A stretch of 64,000 nt of DNA from Clostridia bacterium (GCA_017621755.1 JAGASL010000026.1:1-64000), one strand, 5' to 3'; numbered from the stretch's first letter, positions 52,541 through 62,088 are shown. Numbers and translations are program-made. The notes: generated by a model from the letters alone, not told the origin.

Positions 52541-53977
52541 TTAACATTGCCGTATTAAGCGCAGGTAGAACTCTACCGCCTCGCCAACGCTTTCTAAGCG
52601 AATACGCTCGTTGTGTCCATGAATGGTAGAGCGCTCCTCCTTTGTCAGCGCCATGGCTGAGAAGCGATATACGTGATCAGAGATGCGGCCGTAATGGCGG
52701 CTATCCGAGCACTGCATCATCAGATAAGGCGTTACAATGCAGCCTTGCCATGTACCGGCAACGGCATTGGCCACCTTATCCCAGGCAGGGCAATCCGTCT
52801 TTGAGATCGGGCTGGGATTCATGCCCTGAATCTTTTCGATCTCTACGGCGGGGTCATTGACCACCTTGCGCAGATAGGCAAGCGCCGTGTCTACCGTATC
52901 GGCGGGATTGAGACGGATGTTGGAGATCATGCTGGCCTCGGGCGGGATGACGTTATTGGCATCGCTACCCGCCATGCGCGTAAAGGCCACCGTGGTGCGC
53001 ATCAAGGCATTCAACTCACCGCCGCCTTTTTTGCAGATCATATCCAAAAGCGGCGCAAAGCACCAAAGGTTGGCAAAGATCATACGATACAAGAAGCTTG
53101 AATGACGGCCAAGCGTATCATACATTTTGGCAACCGGGGGCGTAAGATGGGCCGGGAAAGGATGCCCCTCTACCGCGCAGCAGGCACGGGAAAGAATACC
53201 AACCGGGGTATGCGGCTTGGGTGCCGAGGCGTGGCCGCCGCTTGACTTGGTGGTATAGGCAACGTCGATCATGCCCTTTTCGGCAATGCCGATCATGCCG
53301 CAGCGCTCCTTGACACCGGGGAACACGTTTTCCACCACAGCACCCCCCTCGTCTACCACCAGGGCGGGCGTAATACCCTGCTCTTCAAACCAGTCTACGA
53401 TGTGCACAGCGCCCAGGCCATTGACCTCCTCACCGCCGGAAAAGGCAAAATAGATATCCTTTTCGGGCACAAAGCCCTCGCCGATCAGGTGGTTAGCGGC
53501 AAAGAGCACGCCGTTCAAGGTAGCTTTGGTATCTAAGGTTCCTCTGCCCCACAGCACGCCATCCTCAATGATGCCCTCAAAGGGCGGCTTTTGCCAGCCG
53601 CTTTCGTTCACGGGCACCACGTCGTAATGTGCCATCAGCACGGTGGGCTGCCCTTCTTCCTTGCCCGGCCACTTAAACAGCAGGGCGCGATCGGGCAGTC
53701 TTGTCAGCGTGCAGGCCTCAAAAACGCGGGGATAAAGCACGGGCAGCTTATCGATCAGCTTGGCAAATTCAGTTTCATCCTCCTCTGCGTGATCATAGCG
53801 AGAGATCGTTTTGCAGATCACCAGCTCACGCAGGGCGTGCACGGCAGCATCACGGTCAAAGTGCTCTTCAGTAATGGCAACAGGGGTCACCTTACCCGGC
53901 TTGAAGCACAGGGTACGAATGAAAACAACGGCAAGGAACAGACCAAGGAGCACAAGCAGAATATAAAGCGCGATCAT
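52541..53977 (-). CDS. Membrane-anchored M20 metallopeptidase (carboxypeptidase S-like)
   Basis: 478 residues. One N-terminal membrane helix (about 3-22) precedes an M20 di-zinc domain with metal ligands in MAHYDVVP, GRGTLDTK, SGGEEVNG and HGHNERI. The length and large insert match the carboxypeptidase S/PM20D1-like branch, which cleaves or forms N-acyl amino acids and peptides. The active domain would face outward or the cytoplasm depending on helix orientation. It is co-transcribed after the DUF5058 pair, with TAAGGAGGG before the ATG, so the pair may transport its substrate or product. Confidence 0.9.
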   Translation of the reverse strand: MIALYILLVLLGLFLAVVFIRTLCFKPGKVTPVAITEEHFDRDAAVHALRELVICKTISRYDHAEEDETEFAKLIDKLPVLYPRVFEACTLTRLPDRALLFKWPGKEEGQPTVLMAHYDVVPVNESGWQKPPFEGIIEDGVLWGRGTLDTKATLNGVLFAANHLIGEGFVPEKDIYFAFSGGEEVNGLGAVHIVDWFEEQGITPALVVDEGGAVVENVFPGVKERCGMIGIAEKGMIDVAYTTKSSGGHASAPKPHTPVGILSRACCAVEGHPFPAHLTPPVAKMYDTLGRHSSFLYRMIFANLWCFAPLLDMICKKGGGELNALMRTTVAFTRMAGSDANNVIPPEASMISNIRLNPADTVDTALAYLRKVVNDPAVEIEKIQGMNPSPISKTDCPAWDKVANAVAGTWQGCIVTPYLMMQCSDSRHYGRISDHVYRFSAMALTKEERSTIHGHNERIRLESVGEAVEFYLRLIRQC

Positions 53978-53988
53978 CGGTTCCCTCC

Positions 53989-54657
53989 TTAAATGATACC
54001 TTTTTTATACAGGATGCGCGCTACCAGAATGGTAAACAGCACGCCAACCGGCACCATAATCCCTACCGTGCTTGCATTGAGCGCGGGTACAAAGATAAAG
54101 AGGGCCAGCATCAGAATAATGGGTGCGATCGACAGCTTGGGGTTTTTAGCAACGAACACTACGGCCAGACCACCAAACAGCGCAGGCAGCAGCTGAGCAA
54201 AGGCAGCGTTGAGCGACTCGTGCGCGAGAATGGGGGTCAGCGGAACGATCAGAACTACACCGAGAATGATGATCAGCGTAGTCACGATGCTGGAAACGGC
54301 AATCGAAATGGTAGAGATGATCTCCCCCTCCTCAGAGCTGGCCTTTACGCCGGCGCGCTCCATCGCGTCCAGCGCGCAGGGGAGCTTGAGGTTGGAGATA
54401 TTACCGGTTACAAAGGAAAGGTACGCGCCACCCGCGCCCAGCATAGGCACGTAGGTAAAGATCTCGATCAGGCCAACTGCCCAGTACATGGGCAATACGG
54501 TGATCATCGCGCGCAGCATAGGCTCCCATTTCGGTACCACACCGTAAAGCATACTGATCGCAAACGGGAAGGCAAGAATCAAAACAAACAGCGAAAGGCC
54601 CCATACGCGGCCATCAATATGAATTTGCTCAACGAATGAACGGTTATTCTTCTTCAT
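53989..54657 (-). CDS. Polytopic membrane protein, partner of DUF5058 protein
   Basis: 222 residues, about six membrane helices (residues about 15-35, 42-65, 70-88, 103-135, 145-165, 175-215) and a central cytoplasmic stretch (DAMERAGVKASSEEGE). I do not know a named family with certainty. Genes of this size sit next to DUF5058 and M20 peptidase genes in Clostridia, and together the two membrane proteins look like a two-component transporter. AAGGAGGG precedes the ATG; 11 bases to the M20 gene. Confidence 0.75.
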   Translation of the reverse strand: MKKNNRSFVEQIHIDGRVWGLSLFVLILAFPFAISMLYGVVPKWEPMLRAMITVLPMYWAVGLIEIFTYVPMLGAGGAYLSFVTGNISNLKLPCALDAMERAGVKASSEEGEIISTISIAVSSIVTTLIIILGVVLIVPLTPILAHESLNAAFAQLLPALFGGLAVVFVAKNPKLSIAPIILMLALFIFVPALNASTVGIMVPVGVLFTILVARILYKKGII

Positions 54658-54671
54658 CAGCGTTTCCCTCC

Positions 54672-55406
54672 TTAGCCCAGCCAATTGGTAAGCGGAATGG
54701 CAACAGCCATGCCGCTGATCAGGCTGATGGGCAATGCGTAATCGGTGATCCAGCGAGCGTGCAGCTTTTTAGAAAGCAGACCGCAGACCGCCATCACAAC
54801 GGCTGAGCAAAGCATGACCAGCACGGGAATAAGGCCATAGGTCGTTCCCTCAAAGACCAGCGTAACGTCGCAGAACACGTAGCCAAGGAAGGCCGAGATC
54901 ATACCAAGGAACATAGCGTTATTCAGCACCTCAGACCACTTTTTATCCTTTGCCTCGATCTTCAAAAGACCGCCCTGGATACGCTTGGTCAGCAGCGGAA
55001 CCAGTACAAGGCCAATCACGATACCGGTTGTCATCACAAAGGCAACGGTTACATAATCGGCGGCGTTGGCAATGGTCTGCTCTAAACCCAAGCCAAGCTC
55101 GCGCAGCGCGCTTTCGGCAGCGACCGTCTCATACGAGAGCGAGCCGATAACCGACAGGCGCAGCCAGGGCAGCGGCACGCCAAGGCTTTTGGAAAGCGTG
55201 ATCACGCCTACTAAGATCGCAATAGCCGGCGCAATGGTAAACACGATCGAGGAGGTGATCGTTTTGCGGATGATGGCCTTATCCATCCCTTTTTTCTTGG
55301 CATGGCTGAGCGCGCGCCAAAGGAAAAAGATAGACTGGCCAAGCACGGCCGCGATAATAATGCCCACGAGCACAAACAAAATCGGGCTGTTAACGTGAAA
55401 TTCCAT
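54672..55406 (-). CDS. DUF5058-family membrane protein, putative transporter subunit
   Basis: 244 residues with about six membrane helices. The N-terminus EFHVNSPILFVLVGIIIAA and following SIFFLWRALSHAKKKG match my memory of DUF5058. The family is uncharacterised. The region RLSVIGSLSYETVAAESAL includes conserved-looking small and acidic residues in a helix pair. First gene of a three-gene operon with a second membrane protein and an M20 peptidase. GGAAGGGAA precedes the ATG; promoter at 55442-55470. Confidence 0.82.
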   Translation of the reverse strand: MEFHVNSPILFVLVGIIIAAVLGQSIFFLWRALSHAKKKGMDKAIIRKTITSSIVFTIAPAIAILVGVITLSKSLGVPLPWLRLSVIGSLSYETVAAESALRELGLGLEQTIANAADYVTVAFVMTTGIVIGLVLVPLLTKRIQGGLLKIEAKDKKWSEVLNNAMFLGMISAFLGYVFCDVTLVFEGTTYGLIPVLVMLCSAVVMAVCGLLSKKLHARWITDYALPISLISGMAVAIPLTNWLG

Positions 55407-55441
55407 AAAATTCCCTTCCTTCTTTTTATTTGGATAAATAT

Positions 55442-55470
55442 AGCATACCACTTTCTTTCAATTTTGTCAA
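55442..55470 (-). promoter_or_regulatory. Promoter of DUF5058-M20 operon
   Basis: On the minus strand perfect TTGACA (55465-55470), 17 bases, TATGCT (55442-55447). Confidence 0.72.
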
Positions 55471-55517
55471 TTCCCTGCACGTTTTCTTCATTTTTTTGCA
55501 TACCGCTTTTTCGCGTA

Positions 55518-55546
55518 TTGACTTTTATGCACCTAGGTGGTAAAAT
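55518..55546 (+). promoter_or_regulatory. Promoter of FAD-dependent oxidoreductase
   Basis: TTGACT (55518-55523), 17 bases, TAAAAT (55541-55546), 31 bases before the ATG at 55578. Confidence 0.72.
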
Positions 55547-55577
55547 GAGAAAAAACGCACGGCAGAGGGAGAACGGT

Positions 55578-57341
55578 ATGCTGAAAACGATTGAGCACGA
55601 GGTAGAATTTTGTGTGGTAGGCGGCGGCCTTGCCGGCATGTGTGCGGCCATTGCGGCGGCACGGCGCGGGCGGCGCGTAGCGCTGATCCAGGAACGACCC
55701 GTGCTGGGTGGCAATGCCTCCAGCGAGATACGCATGTGGGTGTGCGGCGCGCGGGGAAAAAACAACCGCGAGACGGGCATTATTGAGGAGATCAACCTGG
55801 AGGCCATGTACCGCAACCCTTACAAGCTGTACCCGGTATGGGACAGCATTCTTTACGGCAAGGTGACGGCAGAGCCGAACATCACGCTGCTGTTAAACAC
55901 CTCGGTATGTGATGCCGAGATGGCAGATAACAAAATTCAGGCAGTTACCGCTTGGCAGATGACCACGCAGACCTTTCACCGTGTGCATGCCAAGCAATTT
56001 GCCGATTGCTCAGGCGATAGCATTCTGGCCCCGCTGACGGGGGCGGCCTATCGCGTAGGGCGCGAGGCGCGCGAGGAGTTTGGTGAAAAAACCTCGATCA
56101 CGGTGGCAGATAAAAAGACCATGGGCATGTCCTGCCTTATTCAAGCAAGAAAAACCGATGAGGACATTGCCTTTATCGCGCCAAGCTGGGCCAAGAAGCT
56201 GAGTGACGAGGATATTGCCCGCCGTACGCCGCATATGGAGAACAGCGGTGAAAACTTCTGGTACTTAGAGCTGGGCGGCGACCGTGATTCGATTGGTGAT
56301 ACCGAAACGGTGCGGGACGAGCTGGTTGCCTTAGCCTTCGGCTTTTGGGATTACTACAAAAACAGCGGCAAATTTCCGGGGGCGGAAAAGTGGCAGTTGG
56401 ATTTTCTGGGCTTTTTACCCGGCAAGCGTGAATCCCGCCGCATGGAGGGGCCGTATATCATGCACCAGGGCGACGTGCTCTCGGGCGGGCATTTTGATGA
56501 CGTGGTGGCCTATGGCGGCTGGCCGCTTGATGACCATGACCCGCGCGGCTTTTACCACCTGGGCGCCCCCAACGTATGGGGCGAGGTGGGTGTTTACGGC
56601 GTTCCCTACCGTGTGCTGTATTCACGAAATATTGAGAACCTGTTCTTTGCCGGGCGTAACGTCAGCATGACGCACGCGGCCATGAGCTCTGCCCGCGTGA
56701 TGATGACCTGCGCCGTGCTCGGCCAGGCGGTCGGCGCTGCCGCGGCGCTGGCGTTAGCACATGAAACAACACCTGCCGGGGTTTATCTGCAGCATATTGA
56801 CGAATTGCAGCAGAGCCTTTTGCGGGATGACTGCTTTATCCCCTACCTCACCCGCCGCACAGGCGCGCCCAGCCTGGCCGGCAAGCCCTATGGATGTGAG
56901 AATGCAGAAAACCTGCGCAACGGGCTGGATAGAAACCACCCGCTATATGGCGATGGTGAGCAGGGCGTGTTCTGCCAAGTGGATAGCGAGATCGGCTATA
57001 CCTTTGACGCCCCCTGCCTGGTTGACAAGGCGCACATCGTCTTTGACAGTGACCTTGACCGTGTGACCCTGCCAGGCGACAGCAATGAGCGGTATAACAG
57101 CATGCGCGCCAACGTGACGCCCGAGTCGCCCGTCATGTGCGTGCCGAAAACGCTGGTGCGCGATTACACGCTGGCCTGGGAAACGGCAGACGGCAAGCGC
57201 AAGACCGTAGAGATCACCGGCAACATTCGCCGCATGAACGAAATTCCGGTCGGCGAGGCCGTCACGCGCATCTCTCTTATCCCCCATCACCTGTGGGGAG
57301 AGAGTGACGAGGTGCATCTCTTCTCGTTTGACCTGTATTAA
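55578..57341 (+). CDS. FAD-dependent oxidoreductase (FAD_oxidored family)
   Basis: 587 residues. The N-terminus has a dinucleotide-binding motif VVGGGLAGMCAAIAAARRG, then RRVALIQERPVLGGNASSE, typical of the FAD_oxidored family, whose members are often found in carbohydrate-degradation loci. The family's second FAD motif NLFFAGRNVSMTHAAMSS (about residue 355) is present. The C-terminal ~130 residues form a beta-rich domain. Substrate unknown. The frame is open for 92 codons upstream, but GAGGGAG and the promoter support the ATG at 55578. Monocistronic, terminated at 57345. Confidence 0.85.
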   Translation: MLKTIEHEVEFCVVGGGLAGMCAAIAAARRGRRVALIQERPVLGGNASSEIRMWVCGARGKNNRETGIIEEINLEAMYRNPYKLYPVWDSILYGKVTAEPNITLLLNTSVCDAEMADNKIQAVTAWQMTTQTFHRVHAKQFADCSGDSILAPLTGAAYRVGREAREEFGEKTSITVADKKTMGMSCLIQARKTDEDIAFIAPSWAKKLSDEDIARRTPHMENSGENFWYLELGGDRDSIGDTETVRDELVALAFGFWDYYKNSGKFPGAEKWQLDFLGFLPGKRESRRMEGPYIMHQGDVLSGGHFDDVVAYGGWPLDDHDPRGFYHLGAPNVWGEVGVYGVPYRVLYSRNIENLFFAGRNVSMTHAAMSSARVMMTCAVLGQAVGAAAALALAHETTPAGVYLQHIDELQQSLLRDDCFIPYLTRRTGAPSLAGKPYGCENAENLRNGLDRNHPLYGDGEQGVFCQVDSEIGYTFDAPCLVDKAHIVFDSDLDRVTLPGDSNERYNSMRANVTPESPVMCVPKTLVRDYTLAWETADGKRKTVEITGNIRRMNEIPVGEAVTRISLIPHHLWGESDEVHLFSFDLY

Positions 57342-57344
57342 AAG

Positions 57345-57379
57345 CAAGACCGCCATGCGCTATGCGCATGGCGGTCTTG
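57345..57379. terminator. Bidirectional terminator
   Basis: A 16-base-pair perfect stem (57345-57360 with 57364-57379) and a 3-base loop between the convergent oxidoreductase and phosphodiesterase genes. Confidence 0.88.
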
Positions 57380-57380
57380 T

Positions 57381-58157
57381 TTATATCAGAGATTCCCCTT
57401 CCCATTCGTGCTCGCAGGGGATACCCAGCAGCTTCGCAATGGTGGGTGCAATATCCAGTAGTGAGAGCTTGCGATCAATGATCTCACCGGGTGTAAATTC
57501 CGGCCCGTAGAAGAAAAACGGGATGGTCATATCCTCCGGCATCTCGGTGCCGTGAGCGCGGTCATGGCCTCCATGGTCAGCCATAATGATCACGCGGTAC
57601 TCATCACCAAACCGGTCGATCATGCGCTTGACGTTATCGATCGCGATCGAAATACGCTTCAGGTACGCCTCGCTCATCCAGCCGTTATCGTGGCCGCCCT
57701 TTTCATCTGTCTCTACCATATAAAGGAAGGCAAAATCCGGCTTGTGCGTAGAAAGCACCGTCTCGCATTCATCGGTCAAAACGGTGTCGCCGCTTTCCTG
57801 CATATAGGCATTTACGTAGGTAGCAAGCTTTAAGGCACCGGGAAGCGCGATATCACGCAGCGGCTCCCAGCCGTAGAACATGGCCGAAACGCCACCAACA
57901 TCACTTACCTTTTCAAAGATGCCCTTAACAGGCCGAACCTGCGGCACGTAGGTATTGGTAAGGATACCATGGCGCTGTGGCGTGACCGAATGGGTCATAG
58001 AAAAATGGCACGGAAAGGTAACCGAGGGATTCATCGAGCTACCGGCATAGGTGTAGGCGCACGTGCGCTCCAGCTCTGCCACGTAGGGGTTGCCGCATTG
58101 CTGCAGGCCATCCGGTCGCATACCGTCGATCGAGATCAGCAAAACCTTTTTATCCAT
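57381..58157 (-). CDS. Alkaline-phosphatase-superfamily nucleotide pyrophosphatase/phosphodiesterase-like protein
   Basis: 258 residues. The metal-binding LISIDGMRPD opens the protein; the nucleophile is the threonine or serine in NPSVTFPCHFSM; later ligands are in VETDEKGGHDNG and IMADHGGHDRAHG. This is the NPP-type fold that cleaves phosphodiesters or phosphomonoesters. The substrate is unknown; it follows argF at 10 bases with AAGGAG before the ATG at 58157, so it is expressed with arginine genes, for no obvious reason. Confidence 0.85.
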   Translation of the reverse strand: MDKKVLLISIDGMRPDGLQQCGNPYVAELERTCAYTYAGSSMNPSVTFPCHFSMTHSVTPQRHGILTNTYVPQVRPVKGIFEKVSDVGGVSAMFYGWEPLRDIALPGALKLATYVNAYMQESGDTVLTDECETVLSTHKPDFAFLYMVETDEKGGHDNGWMSEAYLKRISIAIDNVKRMIDRFGDEYRVIIMADHGGHDRAHGTEMPEDMTIPFFFYGPEFTPGEIIDRKLSLLDIAPTIAKLLGIPCEHEWEGESLI

Positions 58158-58167
58158 TCCCTGCTCC

Positions 58168-59148
58168 TTACAGCGTAGCAGCCATGACCGCCTTAATGGT
58201 GTGCATGCGGTTCTCTGCCTCGTCAAAAACGATGGATTGCTCGCTTTCAAACACCTCGTCGGTCACCTCCATACAGGTGAGGCCGAATTTCTCATATACG
58301 TCACGCCCGATCTCGGTCTTGAGATCGTGGAAGGCAGGCAAGCAATGCATAAAGCGGCATTGCGCGCCGGCGTTTTTCATGATCTCGTTTGTTACGCGAT
58401 AGGGAGAAAGGTCCTGAATGCGATCCTCCCACACCTCGGCAGGCTCACCCATTGAGACCCATACGTCGGTATAGATGACGTCTGCGCCCTTAGTCGCCTC
58501 CATCGGGTCCTCACAGAAGGTAAGTGTGGCACCGGTCTCCTTGGCGATCTCCTCACAGGCGGCGACCAGCTCGGCGTTCGGGAAATATTTTTTCGGCGCG
58601 CAGGAAACGAAGTGCATACCCATCTTGGCACAGCCGACCATGAGCGAATTGCCCATATTATAGCGCGAATCGCCCATATAGACCAGCTTAATGCCGGCAA
58701 GGCGGCCGAAATGCTCACGTACGGTGAGAAAATCGGCAAGGATCTGCGTGGGGTGGTATTCATTGGTCAGTCCGTTCCATACCGGTACGCCGGCATAGGC
58801 AGCCAGCTCCTCTACGATCTCCTGCCCGTAGCCGCGGTACTCGATACCGTCAAACATGCGGCCAAGCACACGCGCGGTATCGGCAATGCTTTCCTTCTTG
58901 CCGATCTGCGAGCCCTTGGGGTCAAGATATACGGGGTGCATACCAAGGTCGGCTGCGGCTACCTCAAAGGCGCAGCGGGTTCGGGTGCTGGTCTTTTCAA
59001 ACACCAGCGCGATGCTCTTGCCCTCGCACAGGCGGTGTGGGATGCCCAGCTTCTTTCTTGCCTTCAGCTCGGCGGCCAGGTCGATCAGCTCGGTGATCTC
59101 GGCCGGGGTAAAATCAAGCAGCTTCAAAAAGCTTCTGCCCTTCATCAT
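58168..59148 (-). CDS. argF: Ornithine carbamoyltransferase
   Basis: A 326-residue OTCase making citrulline from ornithine and carbamoyl phosphate. Motifs: STRTR carbamoyl-phosphate loop, HPTQ, and the ornithine loop HCLPAF. The enzyme precedes ArgG biochemically, but the gene lies after argG in the operon. Could act catabolically (arcB), but the pairing with argG and absence of arcA/arcC favour biosynthesis. GGAGGG precedes two consecutive ATGs. Confidence 0.94.
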   Translation of the reverse strand: MMKGRSFLKLLDFTPAEITELIDLAAELKARKKLGIPHRLCEGKSIALVFEKTSTRTRCAFEVAAADLGMHPVYLDPKGSQIGKKESIADTARVLGRMFDGIEYRGYGQEIVEELAAYAGVPVWNGLTNEYHPTQILADFLTVREHFGRLAGIKLVYMGDSRYNMGNSLMVGCAKMGMHFVSCAPKKYFPNAELVAACEEIAKETGATLTFCEDPMEATKGADVIYTDVWVSMGEPAEVWEDRIQDLSPYRVTNEIMKNAGAQCRFMHCLPAFHDLKTEIGRDVYEKFGLTCMEVTDEVFESEQSIVFDEAENRMHTIKAVMAATL

Positions 59149-59180
59149 ATCAAAAAATTCCCTCCATGAAAATCAGCTAT

Positions 59181-59203
59181 GCCCCGCACCGATGGCGCGG
59201 GGC
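59181..59203 (-). terminator. Hairpin between argG and argF
   Basis: A 7-base-pair GC stem (GCCCCGC with GCGGGGC) with a 9-base loop, without a good T-tract; probably a partial terminator or RNA-stabilising stem. Confidence 0.45.
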
Positions 59204-59212
59204 AGCCGTATC

Positions 59213-60436
59213 TTATTTCTTATTCTTGGCATCAACGATCGCCTGCACCTTGATGGGCAGACCGTAAAGGTTGATGAAGCCTTCAGAATCCTTCTGGTTA
59301 TAATCGCTTTCACCGAAGGTTGCGATCTCCTCGCTATACAGCGAATAATCGCTCCATACGCCGGCGTTGATCATGTTACCCTTGTAGAGCTTCAGACGTA
59401 CCTTACCGGTCACATTCTCCTGCGTCTTATCAACAAAGGCAGAAAGTGCCTCACGCAGCGGGGTGAACCACTGGCCATTATAAACCAGCTCGGCAAAGGT
59501 GATCGAGAGCTTCTGCTTCTCGTGCAGGGTCATCTTGTCAAGGCAAATGCTCTCCAGCACGCTGTGCGCCTTGTACAGGATGGCACCGCCGGGGGTCTCG
59601 TATACGCCGCGGCACTTCATACCAACGAGACGGTTCTCAACAATATCCAGCAGACCGATACCGTTTTCACCACCCAGCTTGTTGAGGGCGAGAATGATCT
59701 CCTTAGCGCTCATCTTCTTACCGTCCAGCGCGACAGGAACACCCTTCTCGAACTCCAGCTCGATATAAGTAGGCTTGTCGGGAGCCATGATGGGAGACAC
59801 ACCCATTTCAAGGAAGCCGGGCTTCTCGTACAGCGGCTCATTACCGGTGTCCTCGAGATCCAGGCCCTCATGCGAGAGGTGCCACAGGTTCTTATCCTTA
59901 GAATAGTTGGTCTCACGGTTGATCTTCAGCGGGATATTGTGGGCTTCGGCGTAGTCGATCTCTTCATCACGGGACTTGATCGACCACTCACGCCAAGGAG
60001 CAATAATCGGCATGCTGGGAGCAAAGTGCTTAATAGCCAGCTCGAAGCGTACCTGGTCATTGCCCTTACCGGTACAGCCGTGGCAAATGGCATCCGCGCC
60101 CTCTTTTAGCGCGATCTCTACCAGGCCCTTGGCAATACAGGGGCGTGCATGGCTGGTGCCGAGCAGATACTCCTCATACACCGCGCCCGCCTTCATCGTC
60201 GGAATGATGTAGTCATCCACGTATTCCTCCGTCAGATCCAGCACGTAAAGCTTGGAGGCACCTGTTTTCAGCGCCTTCTCTTCCAAGCCCTCCAGCTCAT
60301 CAGCCTGGCCGACATTACCGGAAACGGCAATAACCTCGCAGTTATTGTAATTTTCCTTCAGCCACGGAATGATGATCGATGTATCTAACCCGCCCGAATA
60401 AGCGAGGACGACCTTTTTAATATTTTCCTTATTCAT
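59213..60436 (-). CDS. argG: Argininosuccinate synthase
   Basis: A 407-residue synthase joining citrulline and aspartate with ATP. The PP-loop is [10 protein letters not shown]; later signatures are [14 protein letters not shown] and [14 protein letters not shown]. The ATG at 60436 has GGAGGAAA upstream. No argH is seen in the window. First gene of the argG-argF-phosphodiesterase unit. Confidence 0.96.
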   Translation of the reverse strand: MNKENIKKVVLAYSGGLDTSIIIPWLKENYNNCEVIAVSGNVGQADELEGLEEKALKTGASKLYVLDLTEEYVDDYIIPTMKAGAVYEEYLLGTSHARPCIAKGLVEIALKEGADAICHGCTGKGNDQVRFELAIKHFAPSMPIIAPWREWSIKSRDEEIDYAEAHNIPLKINRETNYSKDKNLWHLSHEGLDLEDTGNEPLYEKPGFLEMGVSPIMAPDKPTYIELEFEKGVPVALDGKKMSAKEIILALNKLGGENGIGLLDIVENRLVGMKCRGVYETPGGAILYKAHSVLESICLDKMTLHEKQKLSITFAELVYNGQWFTPLREALSAFVDKTQENVTGKVRLKLYKGNMINAGVWSDYSLYSEEIATFGESDYNQKDSEGFINLYGLPIKVQAIVDAKNKK

Positions 60437-60487
60437 TTTCTTTTCCTCCACGAATAAAAAACCTGTTTTTTGTTTATTTATGCATTT

Positions 60488-60515
60488 ATTATACACGTTT
60501 TTTTGGATTTGTCAA
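60488..60515 (-). promoter_or_regulatory. Promoter of arg operon
   Basis: On the minus strand TTGACA (60510-60515), 16-base spacer, TATAAT (60488-60493). An ATGCAT palindrome (60480-60485 area) lies at the start site and could be part of an operator. Confidence 0.8.
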
Positions 60516-60571
60516 GAGGTTTTTTCGTTTTTTCATCGGATTTTTCAAAATTTTTTATCGTTTTATTCAAT

Positions 60572-60590
60572 TATGCAGTTATAGTGCATA
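60572..60590. promoter_or_regulatory. Inverted repeat TATGCA-N7-TGCATA
   Basis: Six-base arms (60572-60577 and 60585-60590) in the region between the divergent argG and TlpA promoters. Possible regulator site, perhaps ArgR-like, though it does not match the B. subtilis ARG box well. Confidence 0.35.
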
Positions 60591-60638
60591 CTTATTCATT
60601 TTTATACAAAACATTTCGTTGGCTCGCAAGCCTCTCTC

Positions 60639-60667
60639 TTGACAAGCAGGCAAAAAACAGGTATAAT
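60639..60667 (+). promoter_or_regulatory. Consensus promoter of TlpA-lgt operon
   Basis: Perfect TTGACA (60639-60644), 17-base spacer, perfect TATAAT (60662-60667), 25 bases before the ATG. Confidence 0.9.
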
Positions 60668-60692
60668 AGATATGAAGCCTATGGAGGTATCT

Positions 60693-61202
60693 ATGAAGAG
60701 AGCTTTTCTTGCGATAGGGCTGTGCCTTTCCCTGCTGCTGACGCTGGGCGCTTGCGCGAATGGGAGCGAAGCACAGGATGCGCACGTAGCCCCCAACTTT
60801 AGCGTGACGGACGTAAACGGCAAGACCGTTTCGCTTTCCGATTACAGGGACAAGCCTGTGGTGGTCAATTTCTGGGCGACCTGGTGCCCGCCTTGCGTGG
60901 GCGAGCTGCCACACTTTGATAAAGCAGTCAAGACCTACGGCGACCGTGTGACATTTTTAATGGTCAACGTGGATAGTGGCCGTCTGGAGGACATTGCCGT
61001 TGCCAAAGCCTTTATGCGTGAAAATGGCTTCTCCTTCCCCGTTTATTTTGATATCGGCCAGCAGGCCTCTTACACCTACGGCGTTTCCTCGATCCCCATG
61101 ACGGTGTGGATCGATGAGCGCGGTTGCTTAGAAAACGTTGCCGTAGGCATGCTGAGCGAGGAGTATCTTACCTATTATATTGAACAAATGTTAGCGGGTT
61201 AA
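60693..61202 (+). CDS. TlpA/ResA-like thiol-disulfide oxidoreductase lipoprotein
   Basis: 169 residues. A lipoprotein signal peptide ends in the lipobox LGAC (C21). The mature part is a thioredoxin fold of the AhpC/TSA-Redoxin type with WCPPC (C65, C68) and the cis-proline loop SSIPMTVWID. It would reduce or relay disulfides on the outer face of the membrane, and may work with a CcdA-like partner not seen here. It is followed by lgt, the enzyme that lipidates it, within 15 bases. The start has GGAGG and fits the promoter. Confidence 0.92.
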   Translation: MKRAFLAIGLCLSLLLTLGACANGSEAQDAHVAPNFSVTDVNGKTVSLSDYRDKPVVVNFWATWCPPCVGELPHFDKAVKTYGDRVTFLMVNVDSGRLEDIAVAKAFMRENGFSFPVYFDIGQQASYTYGVSSIPMTVWIDERGCLENVAVGMLSEEYLTYYIEQMLAG

Positions 61203-61217
61203 CCGCGCGGAGGTGCT

Positions 61218-62045
61218 ATGTTACCAGATCCTATTTTTTTGAACGTGCATATGTACGGCGTGATGATCGCTGTAGGCCTGATGCTGGCCTTTCTTGTCCT
61301 TTTCTATTACGGCAAGCACCAGCACGTGGATGCCGGGTTTCTTGATTTTCTATTCTACAACGGCGTTGGCTCGATTGCCGTTGGCTTTGGCTCTGCCGCG
61401 TTGTTTCAGGCGATTTACAATTATATCGAGGATCCGAGCAAGGGCTTTCGCTTTAACGGGGGCATCACCTTTCTTGGTGGGCTGATCGGCGGTGCCACCT
61501 GCTTTTTACTGGTCTACGTGATCTCTAAGCGCTGGCGCAAGAGCGGCTCGCTTGCCGAGATATTCGCCCTGGTGCCCTGCTGCATTACCATTGCGCACGC
61601 CTTTGGGCGTGTGGGCTGCTTCTTTGCCGGTTGCTGCCACGGCGTTGCGTGGAACGGCTTCTGTGCCGTAAAGTTCCCCCATCTCTCCTACACCGTGCAC
61701 CCGACACAGCTGTACGAGGCCACCTTCCTGCTTCTCTTGTTCGGCGTCATGAGCTGGCTGTTCTTAAAGAAAAAATTTTACCACAACATGAGCGTGTACC
61801 TGATCAGCTACGGCATCTGGCGCTTCTGCTTAGAATTTATCCGCGGTGATCACCGCGGCGAGCTGGTCAGCGGCATCTCACCCTCACAGTTCTGGTCCCT
61901 ATTGATGGTGGTGCTGGGCGTTGCCCTGATCTTTGTTATGAATTACCTGGCAAAGCGCCCGATGCCGATTGCAGAGGAAAGCACCCCGGCCGATGAGCCT
62001 GCCATCGCAGAAGCAGAACAGGCCGAAGAAGCAACTGAAGAATAA
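61218..62045 (+). CDS. lgt: Prolipoprotein diacylglyceryl transferase
   Basis: 275 residues, seven-helix membrane enzyme attaching diacylglycerol to lipobox cysteines. The Lgt signature is GRVGCFFAGCCHG (the usual GRxGNFxxG region with cysteines in place) and HPTQLYEA. An acidic, alanine/glutamate-rich tail of about 25 residues (PADEPAIAEAEQ…) extends past the last helix. GGAGGTGC precedes the ATG. Two consecutive cysteines (GCCHG) replace the more common EHxG-like stretch, as in other clostridial Lgt-like proteins. Confidence 0.9.
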   Translation: MLPDPIFLNVHMYGVMIAVGLMLAFLVLFYYGKHQHVDAGFLDFLFYNGVGSIAVGFGSAALFQAIYNYIEDPSKGFRFNGGITFLGGLIGGATCFLLVYVISKRWRKSGSLAEIFALVPCCITIAHAFGRVGCFFAGCCHGVAWNGFCAVKFPHLSYTVHPTQLYEATFLLLLFGVMSWLFLKKKFYHNMSVYLISYGIWRFCLEFIRGDHRGELVSGISPSQFWSLLMVVLGVALIFVMNYLAKRPMPIAEESTPADEPAIAEAEQAEEATEE

Positions 62046-62049
62046 CATA

Positions 62050-62079
62050 AAAAAACGCCATCCGCAGATGGCGTTTTTT
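62050..62079. terminator. Bidirectional terminator after lgt
   Basis: A 13-base-pair stem (62050-62062 with 62067-62079), loop CGCA, with A6/T6 ends. Separates the convergent lgt and isomerase genes. Confidence 0.92.
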
Positions 62080-62088
62080 GTTTGCTTA

